DNA of 64,000 bases, taken from positions 124,001 through 188,000 of the forward strand of contig JAFPWT010000008.1 in assembly GCA_017394865.1 (NCBI GenBank). Direction: 5' to 3'. Position 1 is the first letter of the stretch, and each line of letters opens with the position of its first letter. Below are positions 8,416 to 17,566 of this stretch, piece after piece. A program made the position numbers and the translations under genes. The notes beneath the pieces were generated by a model. It was not told the DNA's origin. It was given only the letters and a program-made list of their open reading frames with translations, and ran no database searches. The DNA comes from Bacteroidales bacterium. Its GTDB lineage: Bacteria > Bacteroidota > Bacteroidia > Bacteroidales > F082.

Positions 8416-9330
8416 ATGAAAAGACTCCTTGTAACCGTCATAGCAGCCGTTTGCATGTTCCTCACGAACATGGTCGCCGCCCAAGAGCTGAAATGCGACA
8501 TCCGCGTCAGCTCCAACCAAGTAGCGGGCAGCGACAAGACCGTGTTTGAGAACCTGCAAACGGCCTTGTATGAGTTCATCAACAACACGAAGTGGACCAA
8601 CATCAACTTCAAGACCAATGAGAAGATCGAGTGTTCCATCGCCATCACCATCAAAGAACGCTCCGATGCCAACTCATTCTCCGGCGAAGTCAACATGGCA
8701 CTGCGCCGTCCATGCTACAAGGCCAGCTACACCACCCCAATGCTCAACTATGTGGATCAGAAGTTCACTTTTGAATACACCGACGGACAGCCGCTGGACT
8801 TCAGCCTGAACACCCACATGTCGGACCTGACCTCCACCATCGCCTTCTACGTATACATGTTCCTCGGTCTCGACTTCGACAGCTTCTCGCTGAACGGCGG
8901 AACGCCCTTCTTCGAGGCGGCACAACAGGTGGTGAACAACGCACAAAGTTCCTCGCAGGTCGGATGGAAAGCCTTCGACGGCAACAAAAACAGGTACTGG
9001 ATGGCAGAAAACATGACCAACAGCAGCTATGCACCGCTCCACCAGTTCCTTTACGAATATCACCGCCTTGGACTTGACGTGATGTCGGAGAAGCCTGACG
9101 AAGGACGCGCCGCCATCCTTAATTCGCTCGGATACCTGCAAGTCGTGCATACCAGCTACCCCACCTGCTTCTTCCTCCAGCTCCTCATCGAGGCAAAACG
9201 CGACGAAATTATCAACGTGTTTAGTCAAGGCAACCAGCAGGAGAAAACCAGGGCCGTCAACATCATGAAGGAGATCGACCCCGCGCAATCGTCAAACTAT
9301 GACCGCATCCTGCAAGGCGGAAAAAAATAA
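8416..9330 (+). CDS. DUF4835-family periplasmic/secreted protein
   Basis: 304 residues with a signal peptide (MKRLLVT...MVAAQ, cut near residue 22). Family of unknown function (DUF4835) that in Bacteroidota lies directly before recN. Start is the ATG at 8416, just after the rpoZ stop; a longer frame reaches back into rpoZ but would put the signal peptide inside the protein. In relatives known to me a coaBC gene usually lies between rpoZ and this gene; here the gap is 4 bases. Confidence 0.8.
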   Translation: MKRLLVTVIAAVCMFLTNMVAAQELKCDIRVSSNQVAGSDKTVFENLQTALYEFINNTKWTNINFKTNEKIECSIAITIKERSDANSFSGEVNMALRRPCYKASYTTPMLNYVDQKFTFEYTDGQPLDFSLNTHMSDLTSTIAFYVYMFLGLDFDSFSLNGGTPFFEAAQQVVNNAQSSSQVGWKAFDGNKNRYWMAENMTNSSYAPLHQFLYEYHRLGLDVMSEKPDEGRAAILNSLGYLQVVHTSYPTCFFLQLLIEAKRDEIINVFSQGNQQEKTRAVNIMKEIDPAQSSNYDRILQGGKK

Positions 9331-9342
9331 GTTTCCCCACCC

Positions 9343-10995
9343 ATGCTGCAGCACCTCCACATCAGGAACTATGCCCTCATTGAGGACTTGTCGGTTGATT
9401 TTACCGATGGGTTCAGTGTAATCACCGGCGAGACTGGCGCAGGCAAGTCCATCCTGTTAGGAGCCCTCGGCTTCGTACTAGGCGACAGAGCCGACACCGG
9501 CGTGCTGTTCGACAAGGACAAAAAATGCGTAGTGGAAACCTGTTTTCAGTTGAACGGTGAAGGATTGAAACCCCTTTTCGAAGCTAACGACCTGGACTTC
9601 GACACGGAGTGCATCCTGCGCCGTGAACTCAACCCACAGAAAAAAAGCCGCGCTTTCATCAACGATACCCCCGTATCGCTTCAAGTCATGAAAGAGATCG
9701 GCTGCCAACTAGTCGACATCCACTCACAACACGACTCGCTGCTGCTGACCGATGCTGGATTCCAACTGCATCTGCTGGACGAAATCGCACAAAACAACGG
9801 ACTCCTGACCCAATACAAACAGGAGTTCTCAACCTATAACGACCTCAAGCGAAAGCTAAACGAGCTGCGCGAAATCGCCACTAAAAACATCGCTGAAAAC
9901 GACTACCTCAAGTTCCAACTCGACGAACTTAAGAAAGCACAACTCAAAGAGGGAGAATACGCCGAAATTGAGCAGAGCCTGAACGTGATGGAGAACGCCG
10001 AGGAGATCCGGTCGCTACTCTTCAGCGCCAACGGATTGCTGGAAAACTCAGAATCCGCCATACTGCCTCAGCTCAACGAACTGTCGTCGGTACTCCATCG
10101 GCTCAAACAACTCGTTCCCAACCTTGAGGAGCTGCAAGGACGTATCGAAAGCACCCGGGTGGAGCTGAAGGACATCGCTTACGACCTCGACCGTGTGGGC
10201 GACGATGCCCAATTCGACGAAGGCAAACTACAAGAGCTGCAAGAGCGCTATGATTTGCTCAGCCGGCTGATGATGAAACACCACGTGAAGGAGTTTGACG
10301 CATTGATCTCGTTGCGTGATGAGCTTGAGGCTAAGGTAAATGCATTTGAGAACATCGACCAAGAGATTGAGCAGACTGAGAAAGCCCTAAAGGAGCAGAC
10401 CCAACTGTTGCAACAGTTGGCCAAAAAGCTCCATGCACAACGCGAAAAAGCCGCCAAGAGTTTCAGCGCTGATGTCACCGACCTCGCCCGCCAGTTGGCC
10501 ATGCCCCATGCCGTGTTCCAGATCGCTGTAGAATCGTTAAAGGAGTTCTGCAGCACGGGGTTGGACCAGGTGCGATTCCTGTTCTCCGCCAACAAAGGCG
10601 TCGACGTGGCCGAACTTAGCAAAGTGGCTTCGGGCGGTGAGTTATCCAGGCTGATGCTCTCCATCAAGAGCGTGGTGTCGCAGCACAACTACATCCCCAC
10701 CCTGATCTTCGACGAGATCGACACCGGCGTATCGGGTGAGGTGGCGGCTAAGATCGGTGGCATCATGCAAGGGATGGGGACTTCGCTACAGCTCATCTCC
10801 ATCACCCACCTGCCCCAAGTGGCCAGCAAGGCACAGCATCATTTCTTTATCTACAAAGATAACGAGGGGCAAAGGACACAATCCCATATCAGGTTGTTGA
10901 AAGCAGAGGAACGCGTCACCGAGATCGCCAAGATGCTCAGCAACGACAAGGTCACACCAGAGGCGTTGAAGGCTGCCGAGGTATTACTTCACTAA
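9343..10995 (+). CDS. recN: DNA repair protein RecN
   Basis: 550-residue SMC-like ATPase acting in double-strand break repair by holding DNA ends and sister chromatids. Walker A GETGAGKS at 29-36, central coiled coil (about 150-390), ABC signature VASGGELSRLML and Walker B TLIFDEIDTGVSG near the C-terminus, then ITHLPQVA. Full length for the family. Overlaps the convergent C10 protease gene by 12 bases. Confidence 0.95.
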   Translation: MLQHLHIRNYALIEDLSVDFTDGFSVITGETGAGKSILLGALGFVLGDRADTGVLFDKDKKCVVETCFQLNGEGLKPLFEANDLDFDTECILRRELNPQKKSRAFINDTPVSLQVMKEIGCQLVDIHSQHDSLLLTDAGFQLHLLDEIAQNNGLLTQYKQEFSTYNDLKRKLNELREIATKNIAENDYLKFQLDELKKAQLKEGEYAEIEQSLNVMENAEEIRSLLFSANGLLENSESAILPQLNELSSVLHRLKQLVPNLEELQGRIESTRVELKDIAYDLDRVGDDAQFDEGKLQELQERYDLLSRLMMKHHVKEFDALISLRDELEAKVNAFENIDQEIEQTEKALKEQTQLLQQLAKKLHAQREKAAKSFSADVTDLARQLAMPHAVFQIAVESLKEFCSTGLDQVRFLFSANKGVDVAELSKVASGGELSRLMLSIKSVVSQHNYIPTLIFDEIDTGVSGEVAAKIGGIMQGMGTSLQLISITHLPQVASKAQHHFFIYKDNEGQRTQSHIRLLKAEERVTEIAKMLSNDKVTPEALKAAEVLLH

Positions 10996-13278
10996 TTTCT
11001 TTGTCATTTGTTTGCCATCCGAAGTGGCGTATCTCAACAGATAGGTTCCCGGCTTCCAGGCTTGGGAATTCATTGAGGAGACTTGACCAGAATAGACCTG
11101 TTGTCCCATCATGTTATAGACCGTCACCGTGGTGACCTCATTGTCGAGAAGCTCTTCTATCGAGGTCACGGTCACCATGGCGTAATCCAATTCGGGATCA
11201 TCGTGATTGGGGGCATACCCCGAGTTGGAGGGGACACCACCACCAGCAGAATAGGCGGCATAGAGGCGATAATAATAAGTACCTGGTTCTACTTCATCGA
11301 AGTATTCGAACTGGTCGGGATAGATGTTCCATTCCTCCACCGGGCTTCCATTGGGATCGTTATAACGTTCCAGAATAAACCAATCGAGCCATGGATTGAC
11401 TTGCGATGACCAAGAGACTAGCGTCCCGAATGTACCATCCTCGCGATATTCGTATTCTGCCGTGATGTAATCAGGGGTTACCACCACATCCCAGTCGGAA
11501 TAGAAAGTGTGCAATGGACCAACCTCAGGTTTTTCGTTCTGGGCATAGATCAGTTCACCATTATAGCCATAAAGACCGAAAGAGCACTCTGCGTCGTCAT
11601 CCTCATAACCTATATTGCAGTAATTCCAATATAAAGTAAGGTTATGATTTACCGGAAGATTCACGGACACGGTGGCCTCTGACCCTTCTTCGAGTCCGAT
11701 GCGATGCTGTACAATACCACGTTCATCAAGGATGGAAATGGCGGGTGAAAGCCATCCATCGCCGGCGTCATCATGAAGGATAAAGGTCACTGGTATGCTT
11801 GAGGCCTGCACGGCAGTCCACATCGCCACCGTGTCGGTCACCGTTTTACCACGGCCCGCTGAAGTCACTGGATAGATGGTAAAATAGTTCTTCACACCTG
11901 AATCCTCATTCTCAAGAAAGGCTTCAAATTCAAGGGTTTCACCTGGTTGTGGGGCCACAAAGGAATGGAACAACTCTCCGTTCATCAAAAGAACAACCGA
12001 GTCGATACTGGTGAGCGGTGTCCCTCCGATAGTCTCTGAAGGTGCTGTGGCGGTAAGGTTGATAGCCATGCCATAGGCCCAAGGTTCGATGTCTAAATCA
12101 GCAATGGGCATCGGCTGGTTATAGTATTCGGCATTCGGTTCCAGGTCAATAGTGGTATAATGGTTATAATTGTATTCATGATGGGTAAGGTTCATGGCAT
12201 TGATGCTATAGAAGCCGTTGTCGAAGCCTTGCCAACCCCAGTTGAAGTGGAAGAACTGATATTCGTCGTATCCGTCGCAGACGAAAGCATGTCCACCACG
12301 GGTGGCGTCCTTCGAATAGCTATATGCCGAATAAAGCATAGGGTGACCGTTATCGATTTCGGAAATCAAATACTCGAGCCATTGAGGATCGGTATAATAA
12401 TCACGGTCGATACGAGAAGCGTTACTGGCATAACGGAAATACTGGATGAAGGCGTCCATCGAATCATCGGTATAAGCACCAGAGGCGTTGGGACCATAAC
12501 TCATATCAACACTTACGCCGGCATGATATTCAAGAAGGGCAACAGCATCCACCTCATATTGTGGGCTGGTGTAATCGAGGAAGTCGGGCATGAACTCATA
12601 ATGGTATTCTGCCTCGCCGAAGTTGGCAGAGAGAGTCCCGTAGGAGGTGGATCCATAGCCATAACAGTAGTAGCTATGCTGACCCACGCCAGTCTTGGGC
12701 CACTCCCAATAGCGCATGATCTGGGCCATGGCGTTGGCCACACAGCCTGATTTCACATGACCGTTGTAACCCTCAGGGTCTGCCGGACACTGGTCGTTAT
12801 AAAGTTGGGTCTGATGCCAAGTGGAAGTACAGAGTGGACCGATGGCACGGTTGCCACGATTAGTAAGCTGACCTGTTTGCTCCAGACTCAGCCACTGTGC
12901 CTGTATCTCGTCAGATTGTTCCATGTTTTCGGCAATGGCCGTCTGCAAATCGCAACGATAGGCATCGAGGAACACCCGTGGGCCTTCTTCGGCAGCGATG
13001 AGGTTGAAGCTGCTCTCCGTGGAATAGGCTAGAATCGGCTTCATGCGGTCGTCAGCGGCCACAATGACAAAACCTTTGGGCTGGCAGTTGAACACATAGC
13101 AAGCATCCGTGCCGGAGTCGGTTTTCTCGGTATAGGCCAGGGTCAGCTTCGAGGTTGAACGATGGTTAGCGGCCATGAATTTTCCACCCAGTTGTTTGGC
13201 GGTTTCTATATCGACTGGACCAGCAGTCAGTCCAAAGCCAAAAGCCAAAAACAAACAAAAAAGAACAGTTTTTCTCAT
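10984..13278 (-). CDS. C10-family (streptopain/prevotella-type) cysteine protease with T9SS tail
   Basis: 764 residues. Signal peptide (1-20), a Spi_C10-like prodomain (about 21-135, with KGFVIVAADDRMKPILAYS), the protease domain with catalytic C179 (KSGCVANAMAQIMRYW) and H330 (GGHAFVCDGY) followed by HFNWGWQG, then Ig/fibronectin-like beta domains, and a T9SS C-terminal domain (VTVYNMMGQQVYSG ... LVK). Same layout as streptopain and interpain. Exported by T9SS as an inactive precursor, probably to break down external proteins. Last gene of the rsmE-DUF4159-C10 run; the short gap to the gene before it (20 bases) suggests co-transcription. Confidence 0.9.
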   Translation of the reverse strand: MRKTVLFCLFLAFGFGLTAGPVDIETAKQLGGKFMAANHRSTSKLTLAYTEKTDSGTDACYVFNCQPKGFVIVAADDRMKPILAYSTESSFNLIAAEEGPRVFLDAYRCDLQTAIAENMEQSDEIQAQWLSLEQTGQLTNRGNRAIGPLCTSTWHQTQLYNDQCPADPEGYNGHVKSGCVANAMAQIMRYWEWPKTGVGQHSYYCYGYGSTSYGTLSANFGEAEYHYEFMPDFLDYTSPQYEVDAVALLEYHAGVSVDMSYGPNASGAYTDDSMDAFIQYFRYASNASRIDRDYYTDPQWLEYLISEIDNGHPMLYSAYSYSKDATRGGHAFVCDGYDEYQFFHFNWGWQGFDNGFYSINAMNLTHHEYNYNHYTTIDLEPNAEYYNQPMPIADLDIEPWAYGMAINLTATAPSETIGGTPLTSIDSVVLLMNGELFHSFVAPQPGETLEFEAFLENEDSGVKNYFTIYPVTSAGRGKTVTDTVAMWTAVQASSIPVTFILHDDAGDGWLSPAISILDERGIVQHRIGLEEGSEATVSVNLPVNHNLTLYWNYCNIGYEDDDAECSFGLYGYNGELIYAQNEKPEVGPLHTFYSDWDVVVTPDYITAEYEYREDGTFGTLVSWSSQVNPWLDWFILERYNDPNGSPVEEWNIYPDQFEYFDEVEPGTYYYRLYAAYSAGGGVPSNSGYAPNHDDPELDYAMVTVTSIEELLDNEVTTVTVYNMMGQQVYSGQVSSMNSQAWKPGTYLLRYATSDGKQMTKKLVK

Positions 13279-13298
13279 ATCCTCTAAATTCTTAATTC

Positions 13299-13946
13299 TT
13301 AATTTTCAAACACATACCTCAAAATATTCGCTCCCATCCGTAAAGCCTTCTCTCGGGTTTCCTGAGAGTCGTGGTGAACGCGTTGATCCTCCCAGCCGTC
13401 GCCAAGGTCGCACTCGTAGGTGAAGATGCACACCAAGCGGCCTTCGTAAATCAGGCCAAATAATTGGGGCGGTTTATTGTCATGTTCATGGATTTTCGGC
13501 AAGCCATTGGGAAACGGGTAAGGCTTCTTGAAGATGTCGTGAGAAAACGGCAGTTCCACGAAGTCCAACTCAGGAAACACCTTCTTCATCTGCGGTTCGA
13601 TGTACTGGCGGATGCCGTAGTTATCGTCGATATGCAGAAATCCCCCTGCCAGCATATAGTTGCGGAGGTTTTGCGCTTCGGCGTCATCGAAAACCACGTT
13701 GCCGTGTCCCGTCATATAAACGTAGGGGTAATTGAAGATATCCAGGCTGGAAGGCTCTACGGTAGGGACTTCGGGATTGATGTCGGTACCCATTTCCTTA
13801 TTGCAGAAGCGCACCAAGTTGGGCAACGAGGTCGGGTTGCCATACCAGTCGCCTCCCCCACGATATTTCAGCAAAGCGATGTTAAGTTGCTGAGCTGATG
13901 CACCGAACGACAACAATAACGCTATGACAAGTAACAATTTCTTCAT
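13299..13946 (-). CDS. DUF4159 family exported protein
   Basis: 215 residues from the ATG at 13946; signal peptide MKKLLLVIALLLSFGASAQ. DUF4159 proteins are found near AAA ATPase/VWA modules in many Bacteroidota, but here the neighbours are rsmE and a protease. The core has a Rossmann-like, glutamine-amidotransferase-resembling look (YPYVYMTGHGNVVFDD; GGFLHIDDNYG). Function unknown. The start overlaps the rsmE stop in an ATGA, so it is likely translated by coupling. A longer frame begins inside rsmE but would hide the signal peptide. Confidence 0.8.
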   Translation of the reverse strand: MKKLLLVIALLLSFGASAQQLNIALLKYRGGGDWYGNPTSLPNLVRFCNKEMGTDINPEVPTVEPSSLDIFNYPYVYMTGHGNVVFDDAEAQNLRNYMLAGGFLHIDDNYGIRQYIEPQMKKVFPELDFVELPFSHDIFKKPYPFPNGLPKIHEHDNKPPQLFGLIYEGRLVCIFTYECDLGDGWEDQRVHHDSQETREKALRMGANILRYVFEN

Positions 13947-14650
13947 TTCATCTGATTGATTAGTTGCACCGTGTGGCATGCCACGATAGCCGCCGTTTCC
14001 GTTCTTAAGCGGGCATCACCCAGACTGCAAGGCACGAAGCCGTTTTCTTTGGCAAGTGCCACTTCCTCAGGACTGAAGTCGCCTTCAGGGCCAATAAGGA
14101 TCAAGACATTCTCACCTTTTTTATATAAATCGCAGAGGCAGTCCTTCACGTCGTCGTCGATCCAAGCGATAAACTTCTGGCCTTCAAAGGGCTGTTTCAC
14201 CAGCTTGTCAAAAGGCATTAAATCATCGATTATAGGTAATCTAGATTTAATAGATTGCTTCATGGCGGCGACCATCACCTTTTGAAAACGTTCCACGTTG
14301 ACGGCACGGCGTTCCGAATGATAGGAGGTGAACAGCCTCACACGGTCGATGCCGATCTCGGTAGCTTTCTCGAGGAACCACTCCGTGCGCTCGTTGAGTT
14401 TAGTCGGGGCGATAGCAATTTCGAGCTTGAAGCCCCAGTGGTCGTAGCCCGGACGTTTGTTCGTCAGATTGACGGTAGCGTGTTTGGGCAAGGCTTCCAC
14501 CAGTTCCGCATCATAAAGGCTCCCCTCCCCGTCGGTCACGCAAAAGCGTTCCCCCTCGGTCATCCGCAGTACCTTTACACAGTGTTTGGATTCCTCTTCG
14601 GGAAGGACGTTGAGGCCTTCTTTTGCTTCTTTAAGGTAAAATACGTTCAC
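13943..14650 (-). CDS. rsmE: 16S rRNA (uracil(1498)-N3)-methyltransferase
   Basis: 235-residue SPOUT methyltransferase that methylates U1498 of 16S rRNA using SAM. The trefoil-knot motifs LIGPEGDFSPEE and SLGDARLRTETAAI are present at the C-terminal end, with the small N-terminal PUA-like domain in front. Preceded by a 39-base gap after argS containing a direct repeat (TTCTGACTTCTT at 14652-14663 and 14673-14684). Confidence 0.93.
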   Translation of the reverse strand: MNVFYLKEAKEGLNVLPEEESKHCVKVLRMTEGERFCVTDGEGSLYDAELVEALPKHATVNLTNKRPGYDHWGFKLEIAIAPTKLNERTEWFLEKATEIGIDRVRLFTSYHSERRAVNVERFQKVMVAAMKQSIKSRLPIIDDLMPFDKLVKQPFEGQKFIAWIDDDVKDCLCDLYKKGENVLILIGPEGDFSPEEVALAKENGFVPCSLGDARLRTETAAIVACHTVQLINQMK

Positions 14651-14689
14651 TTTCTGACTTCTTCCTTCTGTCTTCTGACTTCTTGAAAA

Positions 14690-16501
14690 TCACATCCGTT
14701 CAGGCATTCCGATACCGAGGAGGCTAGAGGCATTACGCAGGAGGGCGGCCACCATGTCGCAGACCTGGAGGCGGAACATGCGGCGGTTGGGGTCTTCCTC
14801 TTTGAGGATGCTGCACTCCTGGTAGAATTGGTTGAACTCCTTGGCGAGGTCGAAGATGAAGTTGGCGATCATCGCGGGGCTACGGCCTTCAGCAGCTTGG
14901 TTGAGCACCATCGGCCAGCCGTACATCATCACAATGATTTCCTTTTCCTTCGGCTGGAGGTCGGTGACTTTCACCTCGTTTTCTAACTTAATTCCTTGTT
15001 CAGCGGCCTTACGGAGCACTGAGCAGATACGGGCGTGAGTGTACTGCACGAAGGGGCCCGTATTGCCGTTAAAGTCGATGGACTCCTCGGGGTTGAAGAG
15101 CATGGTTTTTTTCGGATCGACACGGAGGATGAAGTACTTCAAAGCACCCAGGCCGATGGTGTGATAGAGCTTGTCAGCCTCTTCAGGCGAAAGGTCTTTG
15201 GCCTTGCCCAGTTCGTCGGAGACGGCTTTGGCGGTGGCCACCATCTCGTCCATGAGATCGTCGGCGTCGACTACGGTACCTTCGCGCGACTTCATCTTGC
15301 CGTTAGGCAGCTCCACCATACCATAGGAAAGGTGTTCGATGTCCTTACCCCACTCACGGCCTAGACGAACTAGGACGCGCTTCAGCACGTCAAAGTGATA
15401 AATCTGTTCATTGCCCACCACATAGATCAGCTTCTCGGGATCATATTCTTCAACACGGAGTTGGGCAGTACCGAGGTCTTGGGTCATGTACACTGAGGTT
15501 CCATCGCGGCGGAGCAGCAGCTTCTCATCAAGGCCTTCGTCCCGGAGGTCGCACCACACCGAGTTGTCCTCACGGCGGTACAGCACCCCTTTCTCAAGGC
15601 CCTCTTGCACCAGAGATTTGCCCAGCAGATAGGTCTGCGATTCGTAATAGATCTTCTCGAAACTCACGCCGAGACGTTTGTAGGTCACATCGAAGCCGTC
15701 GTAGACCCATTGGTTCATCATTTCCCAGAGTTGACGCACTTCGGGATCGTTGGCTTCCCATTTGCGCAGCATTTCGCGGGCTTCGTTCATCAGCGTGGAC
15801 TGGGCTTCAGCCTTGGCTTTGGCTTCTTCCTGAGCTTTCTCGTCAAGGGCGTCGAAGTCGGCCGGCAGCAAGGTCTTGAGTTCCTTTTTATATTCCTTAT
15901 CGAACAACACATAGAAATCGCCAATCAGATGGTCGCCCTTCTTCCCTGTTGACTCTGGCGTACAGCCGTTGCCCCATTTTTTCCAAGCCAACATACTCTT
16001 GCAGATGTGGATACCACGGTCGTTGACCAGGTTGACGCGTACCACGTTTTTGCCGTTAGCTTTGAGGATCTCTGATACGCTCCAGCCAAGGAGGTTATTA
16101 CGGATATGGCCCAGGTGAAGGGGTTTGTTGGTGTTCGGTGAGGAGTACTCCACCACGACAGGTTTCCCAGCGACTTCTTTTCGACCATAGTTCTCTTTTT
16201 GGTGATTCTCTCGGAAGAAGTCGAGCCAGAAGTTGTCGGAGATGAGGATGTTAAGGAATCCTTTCACCACGTTAAAGCGGGCGATCATGGGGGATTCCTT
16301 CATCATTTCGGCGCCCATCTCATTGGCCAGTTGTTCGGGGTTGCGGCCGGCGCGTTTCCCGAAGGGGAAGACCACCACGGTGAGGTCGCCTTCGAATTCG
16401 GGACGAGTTTTCTGGAAGTTAACCTGTTGGGCATTGGGCTCTTGTCCGTATAAAGTACTGAACGACTTGATAAACAGTTGTTTAAGGATTTCTTCTAACA
16501 T
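14690..16501 (-). CDS. argS: Arginyl-tRNA synthetase
   Basis: 603-residue class I aminoacyl-tRNA synthetase charging tRNA-Arg. The HIGH motif is HLGH in SSPNTNKPLHLGHIRNN, the KMSKS-like motif is KMKSREGT, and the C-terminal anticodon-binding helices and the DALR-type end (LLRNASSLLGIGMPERM) are present. An upstream in-frame ATG at 16558 would lie before the -7 box (16526-16533), so the start is the ATG at 16501, 24 bases after the box. Confidence 0.95.
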   Translation of the reverse strand: MLEEILKQLFIKSFSTLYGQEPNAQQVNFQKTRPEFEGDLTVVVFPFGKRAGRNPEQLANEMGAEMMKESPMIARFNVVKGFLNILISDNFWLDFFRENHQKENYGRKEVAGKPVVVEYSSPNTNKPLHLGHIRNNLLGWSVSEILKANGKNVVRVNLVNDRGIHICKSMLAWKKWGNGCTPESTGKKGDHLIGDFYVLFDKEYKKELKTLLPADFDALDEKAQEEAKAKAEAQSTLMNEAREMLRKWEANDPEVRQLWEMMNQWVYDGFDVTYKRLGVSFEKIYYESQTYLLGKSLVQEGLEKGVLYRREDNSVWCDLRDEGLDEKLLLRRDGTSVYMTQDLGTAQLRVEEYDPEKLIYVVGNEQIYHFDVLKRVLVRLGREWGKDIEHLSYGMVELPNGKMKSREGTVVDADDLMDEMVATAKAVSDELGKAKDLSPEEADKLYHTIGLGALKYFILRVDPKKTMLFNPEESIDFNGNTGPFVQYTHARICSVLRKAAEQGIKLENEVKVTDLQPKEKEIIVMMYGWPMVLNQAAEGRSPAMIANFIFDLAKEFNQFYQECSILKEEDPNRRMFRLQVCDMVAALLRNASSLLGIGMPERM

Positions 16502-16525
16502 AAGTTCAAGTTCATTTTCTTGATG

Positions 16526-16533
16526 CAAAGATA
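16526..16533 (-). promoter_or_regulatory. -7 box for argS
   Basis: TATCTTTG on the minus strand, 24 bases before the argS start chosen. It decides against the longer in-frame start upstream. Confidence 0.6.
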
Positions 16534-16706
16534 CGTTTTTTTTCTCAAAATCTACCATCTAAGTCGATTTTATTAATAATAACTACATATTAATAAGTAA
16601 TAATTTATTTTTTTCATAAATATTTTTTTAACTAAAAAGTATTTATATCACTTCTTTTTTGTTGTATATTTTTATAGAATAATAAAAAGTAGATTGATGG
16701 TTTTAT

Positions 16707-16728
16707 AAGTTGGTTTCCAAACCAACTT
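16707..16728 (+). terminator. Palindrome AAGTTGGTTT/AAACCAACTT with T-run
   Basis: Ten-base perfect inverted repeat around CC, followed on the plus strand by seven T. It looks like an intrinsic terminator, but it lies just ahead of the -7 box of the next gene and no plus-strand gene precedes it. It could instead be an operator or the end of an argS antisense transcript. Confidence 0.45.
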
Positions 16729-16734
16729 TTTTTG

Positions 16735-16742
16735 TATTTTTG
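16735..16742 (+). promoter_or_regulatory. -7 box for outer membrane protein gene
   Basis: TATTTTTG, 64 bases before the ATG at 16807; the palindrome at 16707-16728 covers most of the -33 region. Confidence 0.6.
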
Positions 16743-16806
16743 CGGCCGCAAAATTTCAAACCCCTGTAGAACAAATCAAATAACACAATAACTAAACATC
16801 TTTATC

Positions 16807-17403
16807 ATGAAAAAAGTAGCATTAATTGCCGTGCTGTTCTCCATGATGGCGATCAGCGCTAAAGCCCAATGGTTTGATTTTAACGAGAACACAGACCGCG
16901 CCGTCGTCGGTGTCAACACCGGTCTCGTAGGTTTCAGAAACGTCACTAGTTCCACCGCCCTTGACCCAAGCACCTGGGATCTCGCCGATGTCGGCGTAGG
17001 CGTCAGCGTCTCCATTGCCGGCGTGTATGTCGACTTCGTGTATGTCAACCCCGACCACCGTTTCGACAGCCATGTCATCATGGGCAACTGGGAGGACCAC
17101 TCCGCCTTGACCATCAACGCAGGTTATCAGATCCCGATTTACAAAGACTATGTGTTTGTCACCCCCATGATTGGCTACTGCCGCGCCACCACAGGATATA
17201 CCGAAGGTAATAATATCGGTGTTGATCCCGAGTCCCGCTCCATCTACCACAAATACAGCCCTGTTCACAAGTATCACGACTTCAACTACGGTGGTGCCCT
17301 CACCGTGGTCCCCAGCAAATGGTTCGAAATCAACCTCAACTGCACCGCTCACGCAGCCACTGCCGGTATTTCGGTCAATCTTATGAATTACAAAGATTTA
17401 TAA
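16807..17403 (+). CDS. Small outer membrane beta-barrel-like protein
   Basis: 198 residues with a clear signal peptide (MKKVALIAVLFSMMAISAKA, cut before QW). The mature part alternates polar and apolar residues in short strands rich in Gly, Val, Tyr and Phe (GVGVSVSIAGVYVDFVYV; YGGALTVVP), which suggests a small beta-barrel or beta-sandwich in the outer membrane. No known domain recognised. Own promoter; a second promoter and a terminator follow before pyrB, so it is a single-gene unit. Confidence 0.65.
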   Translation: MKKVALIAVLFSMMAISAKAQWFDFNENTDRAVVGVNTGLVGFRNVTSSTALDPSTWDLADVGVGVSVSIAGVYVDFVYVNPDHRFDSHVIMGNWEDHSALTINAGYQIPIYKDYVFVTPMIGYCRATTGYTEGNNIGVDPESRSIYHKYSPVHKYHDFNYGGALTVVPSKWFEINLNCTAHAATAGISVNLMNYKDL

Positions 17404-17442
17404 TTTTTTTTTAAAAAATCCTTTTTTAGAAAAAAAAGATTG

Positions 17443-17450
17443 TATCTTTG
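17443..17450 (+). promoter_or_regulatory. -7 box for pyrBI leader
   Basis: TATCTTTG after an AT-rich tract, giving a predicted start of transcription near 17457, about 110 bases before pyrB. Confidence 0.65.
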
Positions 17451-17457
17451 CATTCCG

Positions 17458-17496
17458 ATGATGTACGAAAAAGTGTCACCGGAAAAACTTATATAA
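17458..17496 (+). CDS. Candidate leader peptide of pyrBI (12 residues)
   Basis: Tiny frame ATGATG...TAA encoding MMYEKVSPEKLI, lying between the promoter and the terminator hairpin. The stop codon is 10 bases before the hairpin stem, so a ribosome ending here would cover the 5' side of the stem. Whether it is translated is not known; it starts almost at the predicted transcription start. Confidence 0.35.
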   Translation: MMYEKVSPEKLI

Positions 17497-17506
17497 AAGG
17501 AATCGA

Positions 17507-17538
17507 GACGGTTGCTATCAAGCAACCGTCTTTTTTTT
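17507..17538 (+). terminator. Attenuator-like terminator before pyrB
   Basis: Perfect 9-bp stem GACGGTTGC/GCAACCGTC with loop TATCAA and a run of eight T, placed between a promoter and the pyrB start. An intrinsic terminator inside a leader is the hallmark of attenuation control; E. coli pyrBI is controlled in this way by UTP level. Confidence 0.75.
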
Positions 17539-17566
17539 GTAATCAACAAACTAAACACTATAGATT

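Larger units (their letters stand above)
16534..16806. other. AT-rich divergent intergenic region
   Basis: Holds the argS promoter side, a long run of A/T without clear genes, a perfect palindrome (16707-16728), the plus-strand -7 box (16735-16742) and a ~60-base leader of the outer membrane protein gene. No coding sequence is visible. Confidence 0.6.

Noticed and set aside
14652..14684. Direct repeat TTCTGACTTCTT before rsmE as a regulatory element
   Set aside because: Such short purine/pyrimidine-rich repeats are common in gene spacers of this group; no partner element found.
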